Of a DNA stretch of 64,000 bases, positions 12,591 through 23,278 are shown in pieces. The DNA lies in the NCBI GenBank assembly GCA_951799425.1, contig OX637398.1, forward strand, positions 18,858,270 to 18,922,269. The letters run 5' to 3'. Both the position numbers and the translations under genes were made by a program. Source of the stretch: Ilex aquifolium (lineage: Eukaryota > Streptophyta > Magnoliopsida > Aquifoliales > Aquifoliaceae). The notes under the pieces were generated by a model. It searched no databases. It was given only the letters and a program-made list of their open reading frames with translations, and was not told the DNA's origin. Each line of letters opens with the position of its first letter. The first letter of the stretch is position 1.

Positions 12591-12601
12591 AAGGGGAAGA
12601 A
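12591..12601 (+). other. Polypurine tract
   Basis: AAGGGGAAGAA immediately before the 3' LTR; the primer for plus-strand DNA synthesis. Confidence 0.85.
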
Positions 12602-15062
12602 TGTAAAACCCGGGAAATTTGGACTTTTTCCAAAAAGGGCAAAATAGTAATTTGCCACTATAATGCGTATTTAAAATACTCATGTTTTAGACCTCGGATG
12701 AGGAAACGGAGTTCGCTGTTGAATTCGTATCGCGAAAACGAGTCACCTTGTCAAATTTCGTCGAATTCCGAGATAGTCGGATTTTGCACGTCGTTCGAGG
12801 CGACTGCGTGGCGAATGACCTCACGAACGTCCCCATAAATGAATTTTGTAAAATTTCCTTGAAATTAAGTTAAAGTTCAAATAAAATTAATTTGAACTTA
12901 AACCGGGATCAAATAAATCGTTTCGGGACGAAATCGAACCCGATTAAGCGAGGGACACGTGGCACGACGTGGGCCGAGTATTTAAAACTATAAATAGGGG
13001 TAAATATCTAGAAAATCAGATTATTTTTGCCCCTTGTGTTCTTGTTTGGCCGGCCAAGAGAGAGAGAAGAGAGAAAAGAGAGAAAACCTTGATCTTCAAG
13101 CTTTCTCCGTCGATTCCCGGAGTTCCGTCGCTCGGATTTCGTCGAACCAAGAGCTAAAGTCGATCACATCGACGAGGGCTACGCAACCACACCAAGAGCA
13201 AGGGATTTCACCGAAGATCCAAGAGAGGAGATTTGGGGGAAATCTAGACTTGGGCTTGGAAAGTGTTCTTGAAGCTTCCTTCGGGTGAATTACGCTTCAA
13301 GAGGTAGGGTTTCTCCTACTTGGGACTATTTTTCACCTATGGTGTCATATGGGTGGGTAGGTGTGTATAGAACTATAGGGTTTACTTACCTATGGTTATG
13401 GAAAGGGAGGTAAAAATGGTTGAATTCAAGTTCTAGTTTGAACTCGATATATAGAGGTTCCTTGTGTCATTCTTGGAAGTTTGGCATATAGTGATATGCT
13501 ATGTATTTATATGATGGTCATTCTTGGAAGTTTGGCATATAGTAATATGCTATGTGTTTATATGATGAGGTGCTAGTTGTGTACATTGAGCCTTGTCATA
13601 GGAATCAAATGATTATGTGATAACATGATGGTTGCCTTGAAGGTGTTGTTAAATACCTTTTGTATGTTAAAGTGTGTGACACATGACTATGTATAGCATG
13701 CTTAAGTCTTGTGTTGATTGGATATGTTGCTAATGTGTTAGTTTCATGGGAATATGGTATTTATATGCTTTGATATGATTTGCCATGGATATATATATTG
13801 AGCATTATGTTGTATGGAATGGAACATGGCATTGCATATGCATCTCATTACATGGGTGTGTGTGCATGGTTGATGTCAATACCACACTTGGGGATTGACA
13901 GTATGGCTTGGGAAAAGTTGGGTCGAAGACCTAGCTAAGCCGCTTGATTGCATGATAAATTGGGTCGGGATGAGCAAGAAGAGGCATGACGACCTCTCGG
14001 GTGAAAGACCCGGTGTTTGGGGGGTGCACTCCATTGTTATAAGAGCCCATAAAGTGTACGGGTGTGGAAGACCATTGGTTAAGTCCATAAAGAAGTCTGA
14101 TCCCAAGAAAGACCCTAGTTTTCAAAATATCATTTGATGTAAACATAAATGATGAAATGAAACACTTTGGCATTGCATCGTGTTGTATGAGTCGGTGAGA
14201 ACTCGGGTTAAAATGCATGAGTGAGTGACATCTCATTTCATGGCATGGTGTGTTGCATTCCAACTTAGAATGCATGTCCTTTTGATAAATGATTGTTTGC
14301 AAATGAATGTTGCATGAGCATGAGCATCTAGGGGGAGAGTAGCCCTGGTAGGGTTTACTTTACTGGGCGTTGGCTCACCCTATACGGGAAACATTTCAGG
14401 TATGGGGTTTACACCGGCAAATGGCTCACTTGGAGAGCATCAAGAATGAAGGGGGCCGGCATGTGGCCTTAGTTCGAGTTTTTGTAAAACTTTTGTATAA
14501 ATTCCATTTTGATGTGTAAATTATGGAATTAAATGTAATGGAACTTGTATAAGTTGTGTATTATATGAAAAATCGTATTATACATGTGTTGGATGAGTTA
14601 GGAATGTATTAGAATGGATTGGAAGTGAAAAACAAAGGAAAAAGGCAAAACTGGCAAAATCGTACTGGTACGCGTACCGGTACGTAGACAGACAGAAGGC
14701 AGAGCGTACCGGTACGCGTACCGGTACGCCGATGTCCAGTGGGTTCAGTGTACTGGTACGCGTACCGGTACGCCCTCCAAAACTCAGAATTTTTTTTTAT
14801 TTTTGTTTTCTTTGCCAAGCCTTTGGGCTATGTTTTTCCTTCCCTCCAATGATCAAATTGGACCCTAATGGGGTATGAATCATGGGGAGTTGGACTGGGG
14901 TTGGATCGAATGAATGTTGAACCGAATTTTCATTGTGAATTATAACCTCGGTTTAAGGATGTTATCGATGTGGTGTCGGGTTAAGCGACATCCACGGGTA
15001 TTTCCGCGGGTTGATGGGTTGTCAACGGTTAATACAGGACCCCCGGAAAATGGGACGTCACA
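12602..15062 (+). repeat. 3' LTR of the Tekay-type element
   Basis: 2461 bp, TGTAAAACCCGGG to GGGACGTCACA, about 99.3% identical by eye to the 5' LTR. Several of the differences are C/T or G/A, some of them in CCGG or CG contexts, as expected from decay of methylated cytosine. Confidence 0.95.
12989..12998 (+). promoter_or_regulatory. TATA box in the 3' LTR
   Basis: TATAAATAGG, the copy of the 5' LTR promoter. It could drive transcription rightward, antisense to the N-terminal half of the hAT transposase. Confidence 0.5.
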
Positions 15063-16678
15063 TGAGGTGGAAAATCTGATCACACAAGCTCTCACCAAAT
15101 CCCTTTTCTTTGTATACTTCCTCATAAGATTTAACACCCAATAATGTCTATAGATGTAAACTGTGATTTTCCTTGCCTTTGCCATTGTATCCTTGTGTAG
15201 AGGAAGGTCTCCAATATCCGTCAAAATAAGATCTAGGCAATGTGCAGCGCAAGGAGACCAAAAAAACTTTTTCCTCTTTGCCATTAACAACTCCCCAGCT
15301 TTTACATAAGCCGATGCACTATCAGTCACAACCTAAACAACATTGTCGTCACCAATCTCTTCTACCATTGAATCTAAAAGCTGAAAAAGATTATCCGCAT
15401 TCTTACAAATGCCTGAAATATCAATACTTTTAAGAAACACACTTACTCTAGGACTATTTACTAAAAAAATAGTGATAAAGCGATGTTTCCCATCAGTCCA
15501 TCCATCAGACATAAGAGTACAACCCGTCTTTCTCCACTCTACTTTATAATTTTCTATCAACCCACCATTAATCATATCTGTTTCTTTTTTCAAAAAAGAA
15601 CATCTCACCTCATGATACGATGGATGTTTCAATCCCTTGCCAAACGATGCAATAGATTCTAACATTCTTACAAAATATGGATCCTTTACCAAATTAAAAG
15701 GAAGGGCATTAGCATAAAAACATCTACAAATATCCAAGCATACATCTGCCCTACCATTTTTCTTCAACATGGTATTCAAAGTAATGGTGGTAGTTGGTTG
15801 TATTTTATCAGTACTACTACCCACACTGCCACTACTACTTTTGAAGGTTTTCGAATCCACAAGACTCATATCTTTGCTAGAAGCCTTATCATCCAACAAT
15901 TGCTTCAAAAATTTAGTTACTTCCTCATGACAATGCTTACATGACGCTACATCTTTACGATTACCTGCCAAATAATTTTTCATTCTTGAAATGCCTCCCC
16001 AATAGACATTTGCACAATGAAAGCATTTCAATTTCAACCTTGATCCTTCTACTTTTTCACAATGTTCCCATATGGGATCATTAGCAAGTTTTTTAGTCAT
16101 TTTCATATAGAAATAGGATGTTGGCGATGCCACTGCTTCAAAAAATTAACATTAATCAAGAATCAAGATTCAGAAATTTTGATACAAAAAAACAAAAAAA
16201 AAATATTTGGCTTTGTAAATAAATTAACAGCATTTCTTACACTGCATAGGTTTCGCTGAAGCGCTGGAGAAGAAGATGCAGCTGCAAATCCAGATCAGAG
16301 CGACTAGCTTGGCTGCTTCGATGGCTTCTCAAGTTTTGCTACCTTCGTCGATGAAGAATAGAGAGAAGAGAGACAGTGAGCTTAGACACACTGAGAGGAA
16401 TAGAGCTTCGTCGTCGATGAAGAACGTGGAGACTGGGCTCGTCGTCTTGAAGCACAAAGGGCTTAGACACACTGACCTTCGTCATCGTCAAGAATAAAGA
16501 GAATGGAGAGAGGGGCTAGGGTTCATCGCTGTGAAGAACAGAGAAAAGAGAGAGACTTGGGAAGTTGTGTTTTCATCGTCGTGAAGAACACCCAGAAGCC
16601 AGCGAAGAAGAAACGAAGAATGGAGAGAGACGATCGCGAAGAAGAAAGATTTTATTTTTTTTGTAAACCCTAATCACT

Positions 16679-16745
16679 GAAACGACGTCGTTTCAATGGC
16701 TATATGGATAAAAAATTTAGCCTCTAACACAAAACGACGTCGTTT
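16679..16745. repeat. Paired ACGACGT palindromes in the hAT subterminal region
   Basis: GAAACGACGTCGTTTC (16679-16694, a perfect 16-bp palindrome) and AAACGACGTCGTTT (16732-16745) lie 37 bp apart, just inside the CGTATCG-rich hAT end and upstream of the transposase start. Possible host-factor or transposase sites. Confidence 0.6.
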
Positions 16746-18193
16746 CTAGCAAAAAAATAAAAAATAAAAAATTTAAACAGTATATGCGCGTATCATACGT
16801 ATCGTACCGATACGTATTGTATCGTAAAAATGTATCGTGTATCAGACGATACAACGCAAAAACGATACAAAATTACGATTCGTATCGGTTTATCTCTTTA
16901 TCGTAACGTATCGTACGATACGTATCGCGTATCGTACGATATTAACAACTATGATATGGCTCATTCTCTTAGAAATTGTTGTGTTGCTTTGAAAATGTAT
17001 ATTTTGAGATTTTGAGTCTACTACATGTTTGATAAAATGTCAAGGTTATGACATGTATTTTCAAAAAAATTTATAGATATAAAAAAAATAATGATTTTTG
17101 AAAAGTGTATGTTCGAAACTGACAATTAGAAGGTTAGTAGACTGTTGGGCCCTATTGAGTGGGTTGCTAAGGCAATTACTAGTCCTAATGGGGATTAGTT
17201 ATTGTAGTGGTTTTCAATGATGACCTTTGTGGCATCATAAGTTGTGTACTACACGTTTCCCTTGAAAAGCAAAAAGACGATGAGACCCAAGGGTATCAAA
17301 AAGTTTCTTATGGATGATTCATGCGTGAACCGATATGATTAATTATATTGTTCGTATGCAGGCATACATAATATTTAGTATAATGGTTTGACTTCAAATG
17401 TATAAACCTTTGATTTATAACCTGTATATTTCAAATGATGATGTATTGGGAAATTTTCATAAATGTTCTACTTATTACCTTGTACCTATACTTCATTATA
17501 GAAACATTTCATTACTTATTCTTATGGTTTGTGAAATGTTGGTATTTAAAACTTTGTAAATGCTTGGGAAAAGAATTATCCTACTAGGTTGTGGTTGCTC
17601 ATCCCCTGACTAATATTTTCAGAGACTAGCATGCATCTTGGGGCATAGGCGATGGAATGTTTGTGGGAGTTTGGATTATGAAGAATCTCTTTTAGAATCT
17701 TTTTATATTTTCCTTTAGAACTTAAGTAAAAATGTTAGCACACAAATATTGTGTTTGGAAAGGTTGTCTTGAGACACTTGTGGTGTACACTTGATTACCC
17801 CATAAAGGGACTATTATTTTAGGTATTGTAATATAAAGTTATGACTTTGGTTATTAAATTTTGGTATATATTTGTATTTGATGTATTCGGGTTTGGGAGG
17901 ACTCTGTGGGCCTCTAATTGCCACTCGACTTTAGTTGTATTATATTTTGATGGATGCACGTTGTGGATGTTTAATTAGTTTGAATTATGTTATGCTCTCA
18001 CAGGAATGCTCTTACTAGTTGGTTGGAAGTCCGATTTTCAAATGAAACTTTACCGATTTTTAAAAAAAATATGTTTTGATTAAACCAAATATTTCATTTC
18101 ATTCAATTAACATTATAAATTGGCAAGAGATTTTGGGATAAATGTTATTTTTTATTAAATCACGCTTCAATGAAAATTGGGGTATGACAGTTT

Positions 18194-18330
18194 ACAATTT
18201 TTGTGGGTATTTTTATCACTTTTGTGTTAACTGTTTTTATATCTTAATATTTTTAGGATCGATCACAAGATACCACAAAAGTGATAAAAACAGTTAACAC
18301 AAAAATGATAAAAACACCCACAAAAATTAT
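18194..18330. repeat. Hairpin element with 47-bp arms
   Basis: Arms at 18194-18240 and 18284-18330 are reverse complements with three mismatches in 47, around a 43-bp loop. The left arm begins right at the solo-LTR target duplication. Non-coding; most likely a MITE. Confidence 0.8.
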
Positions 18331-20097
18331 AAATGATACTATTGTACAAATTTTATTTTCCATTACCATAGAATTCTCCAAAACGTAAAGGTTTATTTGT
18401 GAAAAAGTTTCTAGAAGTTGGACCTAGAGCGAAAACACATTCTCATATGTCCAAATGATACATTATTATTTTTTTGAGAGAGAGAGAAAGGGGAAGACAG
18501 AGAGAATGAGGTTTGAACCCACAATTACTTGTGGGCGGGAATGAACCCTTGCTACTTTTTTAACTTTCAAATGAGACATTATGAGTTAGAATTATTGGAC
18601 TCAGATCCCTTCCAATATTCTATTTATTTAATTTTCTTTTTGATGGATCTTTAATCATTAAATAAAAAAATTGAAGAAAAAATATATTGAAACAGATTTT
18701 AATCCCGAATTACCTATGACCTTCTTCTTTCAAATCCCATAATAAAACAAGAATATTGTCATTGTGTATTGAGCAATATATTGTACCAGTTATAAAAAAA
18801 AAAAAAAAACAGAAGAAGCAATATCTTGGAACAAATAATGCTTCGTAGTAGTACTTCCCTCGAGAAGCTCAAATGCTGAAGCGACCATGGTCCATTAGAT
18901 AAAGACAAGCCAAGGACTCAAAAATTGTGCAGGACAGCACAATGGCCACCATAATAGAGAATCTTTTGGGCCATACTAAGGCCACAAATTACACTATGTA
19001 AGTCCACCTTAGTAATAGTACACTTAAAAAGTTGACCATTCCCATAACATTTTCATGCATTATCCATCTAACTCATCTCTATCACTCATCTACCATCGCC
19101 CATCTACTAATCATGGTCCCAACAATTACAACAAAATAACTTTTGTGTACAAAGGGGCGTGTCTCATAAAAATCAAAAAATTTACTTAATTTTCTAGAAT
19201 ATCCTTTGTTATTTACTTAATTTTGGGGGGTTTTTTTTTTTTTTTAATAAAAATGACAATATGCTTTGTTTATTTGTTTATTTATTTATTTTTTACTTAT
19301 TTGGAAAAGAGGGTAGTAATCTTTAATAAATAAAGAGAAAAACATCTCGAGTTTTGCTTTTATCGATTGAATTTTTTTATTTTGCCCAATTGTAATCCTT
19401 TATTTTTATATTTATTGGATAGCATTTATGATCTTCTTTCTTATGGGACCTCATCAGCCATCCAATACCCACCTCAGTTAATCCGATCATCTTTAATTGT
19501 GTGCAATCTATTGTTGTGGGGCTGTTGAAACTAGCTAGGCACTAAAAGCTAGGAAAGGTGACTGAAAAGCACTACTGTCTATAAAAATAAGACGTACCAA
19601 CTATACCCACCGACACTTAGAACTCCATGGGTTATACTATATATGATTAAATGTGATTGAGATTGACCAGACTTGCCATTCGAATCTAAATATGCGTACT
19701 TATCAAAATTACCATGATATCTTATATAATATTAAAAAAATATGATAAAATTAACATCAAAAGGGTTCTAAATACAACCAGTTCAATGACAAAAAATCAT
19801 TGAAATTCTGCATTATTTCTTTCTTATTTTTTAGACACAATCTTTAATTAATTATTTTTTGCTTAATTTAATTTGATATAAATAAAAAAAAACATAAAAA
19901 GATGGGGGAATAAGTGTTAGAAAGTTAATGGGGTTAAAAACTCTCACCTTAACTATTAGTAGTTTAATTCCTAAATTTAGATATAGAAAAAGTTTTAATT
20001 AAATTGTTCTACTCATCTCTACTAGTACAAGTTTTTGGAATAGTTGATGGTTAACATGGTAAAAGATATTGAGTTTAAACTGAACATCTCTCTTAGT
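18331..20097. other. Intergenic AT-rich DNA, no gene seen
   Basis: No coding signal on either strand. Homopolymer runs occur (about 18794-18809 A; 19225-19245 T). A line reading ATGGTTAACATGGTAAAAG near 20045 resembles a decayed retroelement primer-site region, but nothing more can be built on it. Confidence 0.5.
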
Positions 20098-20343
20098 AAA
20101 TAGTATACAACATGTACAATCTCATACACAAACCACCCAAAACTGTTCACACTCAGTTGAACCAAAAATAAATAAATAAATACAACTTTTATTGATAATC
20201 TTTATGAATAACAAATTGAAAAAGGAAAAAAAAGGGGTGTTAAAAAGCCAACTTTTTTGCTTCTTTAATTTAAAAATTAAACCCAATTAGCTGTTTTTGC
20301 CCTCCTCACCACCTGCCAAACAAGCCTTCTTTCTCCTCTTTGA
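20098..20343 (-). pseudogene. Truncated duplicate of the 3' end of the 21045-22406 gene
   Basis: On the minus strand, 20287-20340 reads KRRKKACLAGGEEGKNS then stop, matching the last residues of the neighbouring gene (ERRKKAYLAGDGEGKNS). The match continues into the 3' untranslated DNA: both copies share AAACCCAA, a CTTTTATTGATAATTTTAATGA-like stretch, and ACAAACCACCCAAAA followed by GTTCACAC. Upstream of these codons the similarity stops, so only the gene tail was duplicated or has survived. It cannot make a protein. Confidence 0.8.
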
Positions 20344-21044
20344 TCGATGCTAGTGGGTACCTCCTTCATAGTGGGTGTTCACCTATATGACAAGGGGGAA
20401 GACGACTCTCACCCGATATGGGACTAGAGGTAAAGGCTACTGGGTGTTCACCCAAGTCAGCCAGAATCCTTCGTGGAGGGTGCTAAAATATTTTGAGTTA
20501 AAATTACACCAACAACTCTCTTAATATATGCTCAAGTATAAATATTTAAATTATAAAATCTCTAATAACTTAAGTTTTTAAATTAGATGCAGCAAGCACG
20601 GTATCAAAGGATGTTTTATGTTCGAATTTCACTACCATTATTAAAAAAATTTGTGTGTTAGGTTCAAAATCTAATCTGGACGTGAGAGAGTATATATAAA
20701 TACTTAAGTTATACCTTCTTTAGTAAATTAAGTTTTTAGTGTCGGTGATGATTAACAATATACAATACCATCACATACGCAAACACATATTGGGAACGTG
20801 TTGAAATATAAATACTCTAACAACTTAAACACAATGGCGTGCACAAACCACCCAAAAGAGTTCACACGTGGCAGAATGACAAAAATAAATCCACCCTTTA
20901 TTGATAATTTTAATGAATGACAAGTTGTAAAAGGGGAAAGCAAGTTTAAAAGCCAACCTTTTCACTGCTTTTAACTTGAAAATTAAACCCAAGCACTTAA
21001 AAGGAGGAGAAAAGAAGAAGAAAAAAATGACTTCATAGAAGAAA
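20344..21044. other. Gene 3' flank with a possible small retroelement remnant
   Basis: About 20480-20760 has CACGGTATCAAAGG followed by TTCGAATTTCACTACC, which resembles a decayed primer site and internal start of a small non-autonomous LTR element (TRIM or copia), with related TAAGTTTTTAAATTA and TTAAGTTTTTAG on either side. About 20812-21044 is the 3' untranslated region of the gene to the right, duplicated at 20098-20286. Confidence 0.35.
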
Positions 21045-22406
21045 TTAGCTATTTTTGCCCTCCCCATCACCTGCCAAATAAGCCTTCTTCCTCCTCTCAG
21101 AACTAGCCAACAGACAAATCACAAGAAAACACGTGGCATATATGGCGTCAACTCTCCAACTAGTCTTGGGCGGTTGATGCAACACGGCCCTGTGAAACAC
21201 CGTCATGTAATAATGGAGGCCAACCGCAAAGCCCACAAAAATCTGGCCCAGGCCCAATAACTTCGAGGCCAGCCCAGTCTCAGTAGAGAACACCAGAACC
21301 AAGTACATCAACAGCAGCAGAAGGTAAAACACATATCCAAGCGTTTGCAGTACCTGTACACAGATGTAGGTGGACTGCGAAGTAGCGTAGAAAAACTTCA
21401 GTGGCTCGAGACCGGTGACCAGTGAAGAGAGGCAGAGGATAGAGAAGTATATAGAGAGATAAACTTGGATGCAAATCAAGAGCTTTTGGAGAGAAAAACA
21501 GGCTTTGATACGAGTGAAAATGAGGGAGACTAGAAGCAGAGGGATTAGAATGAAGGCAAATGAGACTATAGAAGCAATGGTGGGTGCATAGTTGTTACCC
21601 ACAATGGACTTGAACCCTTTGGTAATCTCTTTGTTGGCTTTGGTGAGATAAACTTGGGAACTTTTAGATATTCTCTCCATATCTGGCAGAAATGTTTCTT
21701 GAAATTTGGAGGGTAGATTTCTGAATTCTGAGACCAAGTCATCTTCATTTTCTTGATCAAACCAACTTGGTTGTGTTGGTTTTTGAGTCTTTTGATGCTT
21801 TGCTTGTTTATCTGTGGCCTGGTTCTTATTCTGAGTTATGGATTTTGGTTCACTGAGTTTCTTGTCTGACTGGGTTTGATTTGGTTTTGTGGTGATGGGT
21901 TTGGCTGTTTTGTTCTTGGGTATGCCTGGTTTAACTAGATCTGAGGACTTCATGGTGAGGAGTGAACTGGATTTGGTTGAATTTGAGGCCTTTGAGGTGG
22001 AATTGAGCTTCTTGAGCTGGGCTTTGATGGTGGGTGTTTCTTTGGTTGAATATTCTGAGGTGGGTTTGATGAGATTGGTTTTGTTTTTGGATTCATTGGA
22101 GGTGAGTTTGAGAAGTTTGGTTTGATTTTTGGTTGAACCTGTGGTGGTCTTGATGAGTTTGGTTTGGTTTTTGGTTGAAATTGAAGAAGGTTTAATGAGT
22201 TTGGTTTGGTTTTTGGTGGACAGTGTACTGGTTTTCTTCTTAATTGCCTGATCTTCTTTTTGTGAATCTAACAGTTTTCTACCAAAAATCTCATTACTTC
22301 GTGTTTGGGTTTCAGTGTAGACACAGGCGAATATAGAAGTGAAGACAAATACCAGAAGATAAAAGAGGAATACCTGTCTGCAACTGCAGTGTGGAAGTGG
22401 AGCCAT
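21045..22406 (-). CDS. Unknown plant membrane protein with Lys/Thr-rich lumenal or extracellular region
   Basis: A 453-residue single-exon frame. Residues about 11-30 form a hydrophobic signal peptide or anchor (FLFYLLVFVFTSIFACVY). Residues 60-215 are low-complexity, rich in Lys, Thr, Ser and Asn, with four imperfect repeats of STKNQTKLIK (about 63-115) and many N-x-S/T sites. An acidic linker follows (WFDQENEDD, about 215-223). The C-terminal half has about five hydrophobic helices (roughly 274-298, 309-331, 349-374, 385-403 and 421-436), then a short basic tail. The ATG at 22406 is chosen because it precedes the signal-like helix, lies about 90 bp below a TATA box, and is the first in the frame. 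I do not recognise an enzymatic motif. The helical C-terminus looks conserved and the middle looks fast-evolving. The tail of the gene is duplicated at 20098-20343. Confidence 0.85.
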   Translation of the reverse strand: MAPLPHCSCRQVFLFYLLVFVFTSIFACVYTETQTRSNEIFGRKLLDSQKEDQAIKKKTSTLSTKNQTKLIKPSSISTKNQTKLIKTTTGSTKNQTKLLKLTSNESKNKTNLIKPTSEYSTKETPTIKAQLKKLNSTSKASNSTKSSSLLTMKSSDLVKPGIPKNKTAKPITTKPNQTQSDKKLSEPKSITQNKNQATDKQAKHQKTQKPTQPSWFDQENEDDLVSEFRNLPSKFQETFLPDMERISKSSQVYLTKANKEITKGFKSIVGNNYAPTIASIVSFAFILIPLLLVSLIFTRIKACFSLQKLLICIQVYLSIYFSILCLSSLVTGLEPLKFFYATSQSTYICVQVLQTLGYVFYLLLLLMYLVLVFSTETGLASKLLGLGQIFVGFAVGLHYYMTVFHRAVLHQPPKTSWRVDAIYATCFLVICLLASSERRKKAYLAGDGEGKNS

Positions 22407-22494
22407 GTACTGAAATCTATGTGCTGCTCTGAAGATGTAATGAGGATTCTAAGATGTAGAGCCTAAACTTGGCTTGGAGGAGAGAGAGAGAGAG

Positions 22495-22501
22495 ATTTAT
22501 A
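22495..22501 (-). promoter_or_regulatory. Probable TATA box of the 21045-22406 gene
   Basis: TATAAAT on the minus strand, about 90 bp before the ATG, followed by a (CT)n tract (minus strand, about 22480-22494) typical of plant 5' leaders. Confidence 0.55.
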
Positions 22502-23059
22502 ATTGTGCGTGAAAGGGAAATAAAGCTATAGGAAGACTTCAATTCAATGCGAAAGTAGGAAGAAGATGAGATCAGTCACATGGCGCAACTAGACAACCAT
22601 ACTTCCCTACGCGGTTTTAACTTTTAACACCCCCATCTTCTCTCTCTCTCCAACTTTGCTAAGAGTCTAAGACCTTTTCGATCTACCTCAAGCGTCTGAA
22701 AATGACTTGATGAGTGAATCATTAGGCACAGTAAGTAATGGTAGCAGAGTAGAACTAGTATGTCAAGTGTCAACTAGCTTAGCTCAAGTCGGTAGGAAGC
22801 CGGGTTTAACTTTGGTACCAAAAAATTAAGGCAGTTTCAATGAAAATTGGATACTTGTAAAAATTAATTATTATATTATTTTACTTCAATTTTTTATTTT
22901 CACAATCAATGATTAAGAGTAAATTAAAGAAAGATTAAAGACCCATAATCATTTCAGAGATGGTATGAAAATATTTTTTCCCCGAAGGCACTTATTTCAA
23001 AATTAACGCTGCAAGATACTAGTGTAGTCCATCAAAATTACATGTAACTCGATAAATTC
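22502..23059. other. Promoter-side intergenic DNA
   Basis: Upstream of the minus-strand gene. A TCTCTCTCTC tract lies at about 22639-22650. I see no further gene or clear element. Confidence 0.5.
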
Positions 23060-23278
23060 TTAGGGATAATTACACCCATGCGTCTTGAGATTTATTATTT
23101 AATCAGACAGACTTCCTCACATTTGACAAATTAAAAGGGTAAAATAGTCATTTTATAACATCCGTTAGATCGGTTTGTCTTTTGTTACTAATAGGGGGTC
23201 TTGGTGTAATTTGTCAAATATAAGGGGATCTATTTGACTAAGTGATAAACTTTAGACTCTGGATGTAATTATCCCTAA
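23060..23278. repeat. MITE with about 65-bp inverted ends
   Basis: The left end TTAGGGATAATTACACCC and the inverted right end TTAGGGATAATTACATCC match, and the match continues inward with substitutions to TTTGAC. Total about 220 bp, non-coding. A diverged right half of the same family seems to lie at about 23460-23522. Confidence 0.7.

Larger units (their letters stand above)
4994..15062 (+). mobile_element. Full-length Ty3/gypsy chromovirus (Tekay/Del type)
   Basis: A complete 10,069-bp element. It has two TG...CA LTRs (4994-7455 and 12602-15062), the 5-bp target duplication TGAGG (4989-4993 and 15063-15067), an initiator-Met-type primer site, gag, pol with a C-terminal chromodomain, and a polypurine tract. 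The order protease, RT, RNase H, integrase, chromodomain defines a chromovirus; very long LTRs and the chromodomain type fit the Tekay/Del clade. I count about 16 substitutions and one indel between the LTRs (roughly 0.7%), so the insertion is recent. It carries two in-frame stops in gag and cannot move on its own. Confidence 0.95.
3595..16133 (-). pseudogene. BED zinc-finger hAT transposase, disrupted
   Basis: This gene would excise and reinsert the hAT element. The N-terminal part (16133 down to 15063) has a BED-like finger (CFHC...SRMKNYLAG) and a DUF659-type transposase core with MSDGWTD and DSASAYVKAGE. After the gypsy insertion at 4994-15062, the frame resumes in phase at 4988 and continues with the hAT core. 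The C-terminal dimerisation region includes LSLTCSATGCERN (around 4150-4185), and the frame ends in an acidic tail at 3595. Two introns are recognisable, about 4521-4598 and 4258-4330. In-frame stops occur at 15333-15335, 4923-4925 and 4917-4919, and others lie further down, so the gene is dead apart from the insertion. The finger has lost its usual histidines: Y and R stand where H-x4-H is expected. Confidence 0.85.
3297..16953 (-). mobile_element. hAT-superfamily DNA transposon carrying a nested gypsy element
   Basis: Imperfect terminal inverted repeats CATAGTTATCAA (3297) and CATAGTTGTTAA (reverse of the 16953 end) are flanked by a perfect 8-bp target duplication ATATGGCT (3289-3296 and 16954-16961). 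An 8-bp duplication is the hAT hallmark. Subterminal DNA at both ends is packed with CGTATCG/CGATACG motifs (about 3314-3385 and 16790-16945), the likely transposase-binding sites. The transposase gene runs on the minus strand. Without the gypsy insertion and its 5-bp duplication, the hAT is about 3.6 kb. Confidence 0.9.
2462..18189. mobile_element. Solo long LTR of a Ty3/gypsy element, split by a hAT
   Basis: The sequence starts TGTGAGATCTCG at 2462 and ends GGTATGACA at 18189, flanked on both sides by the perfect 5-bp duplication GTTTA (2457-2461 and 18190-18194). Without the hAT at 3297-16953 and its duplicated target, the two parts (2462-3296 and 16962-18189) make a 2063-bp LTR with TG...CA ends. 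The length and layout, with a 'TCATCCCC...TTTCAG' block near the 3' part, resemble the long LTRs of Tekay/Del chromoviruses. No internal region or second LTR remains, so it is a solo LTR. Which strand it belonged to is not certain; the likely orientation is plus. Confidence 0.75.

Noticed and set aside
20340..20480. A TGGGTGTTCACC-containing stretch that might be part of an LTR
   Set aside because: I found no second copy, target duplication or primer site clearly tied to it.
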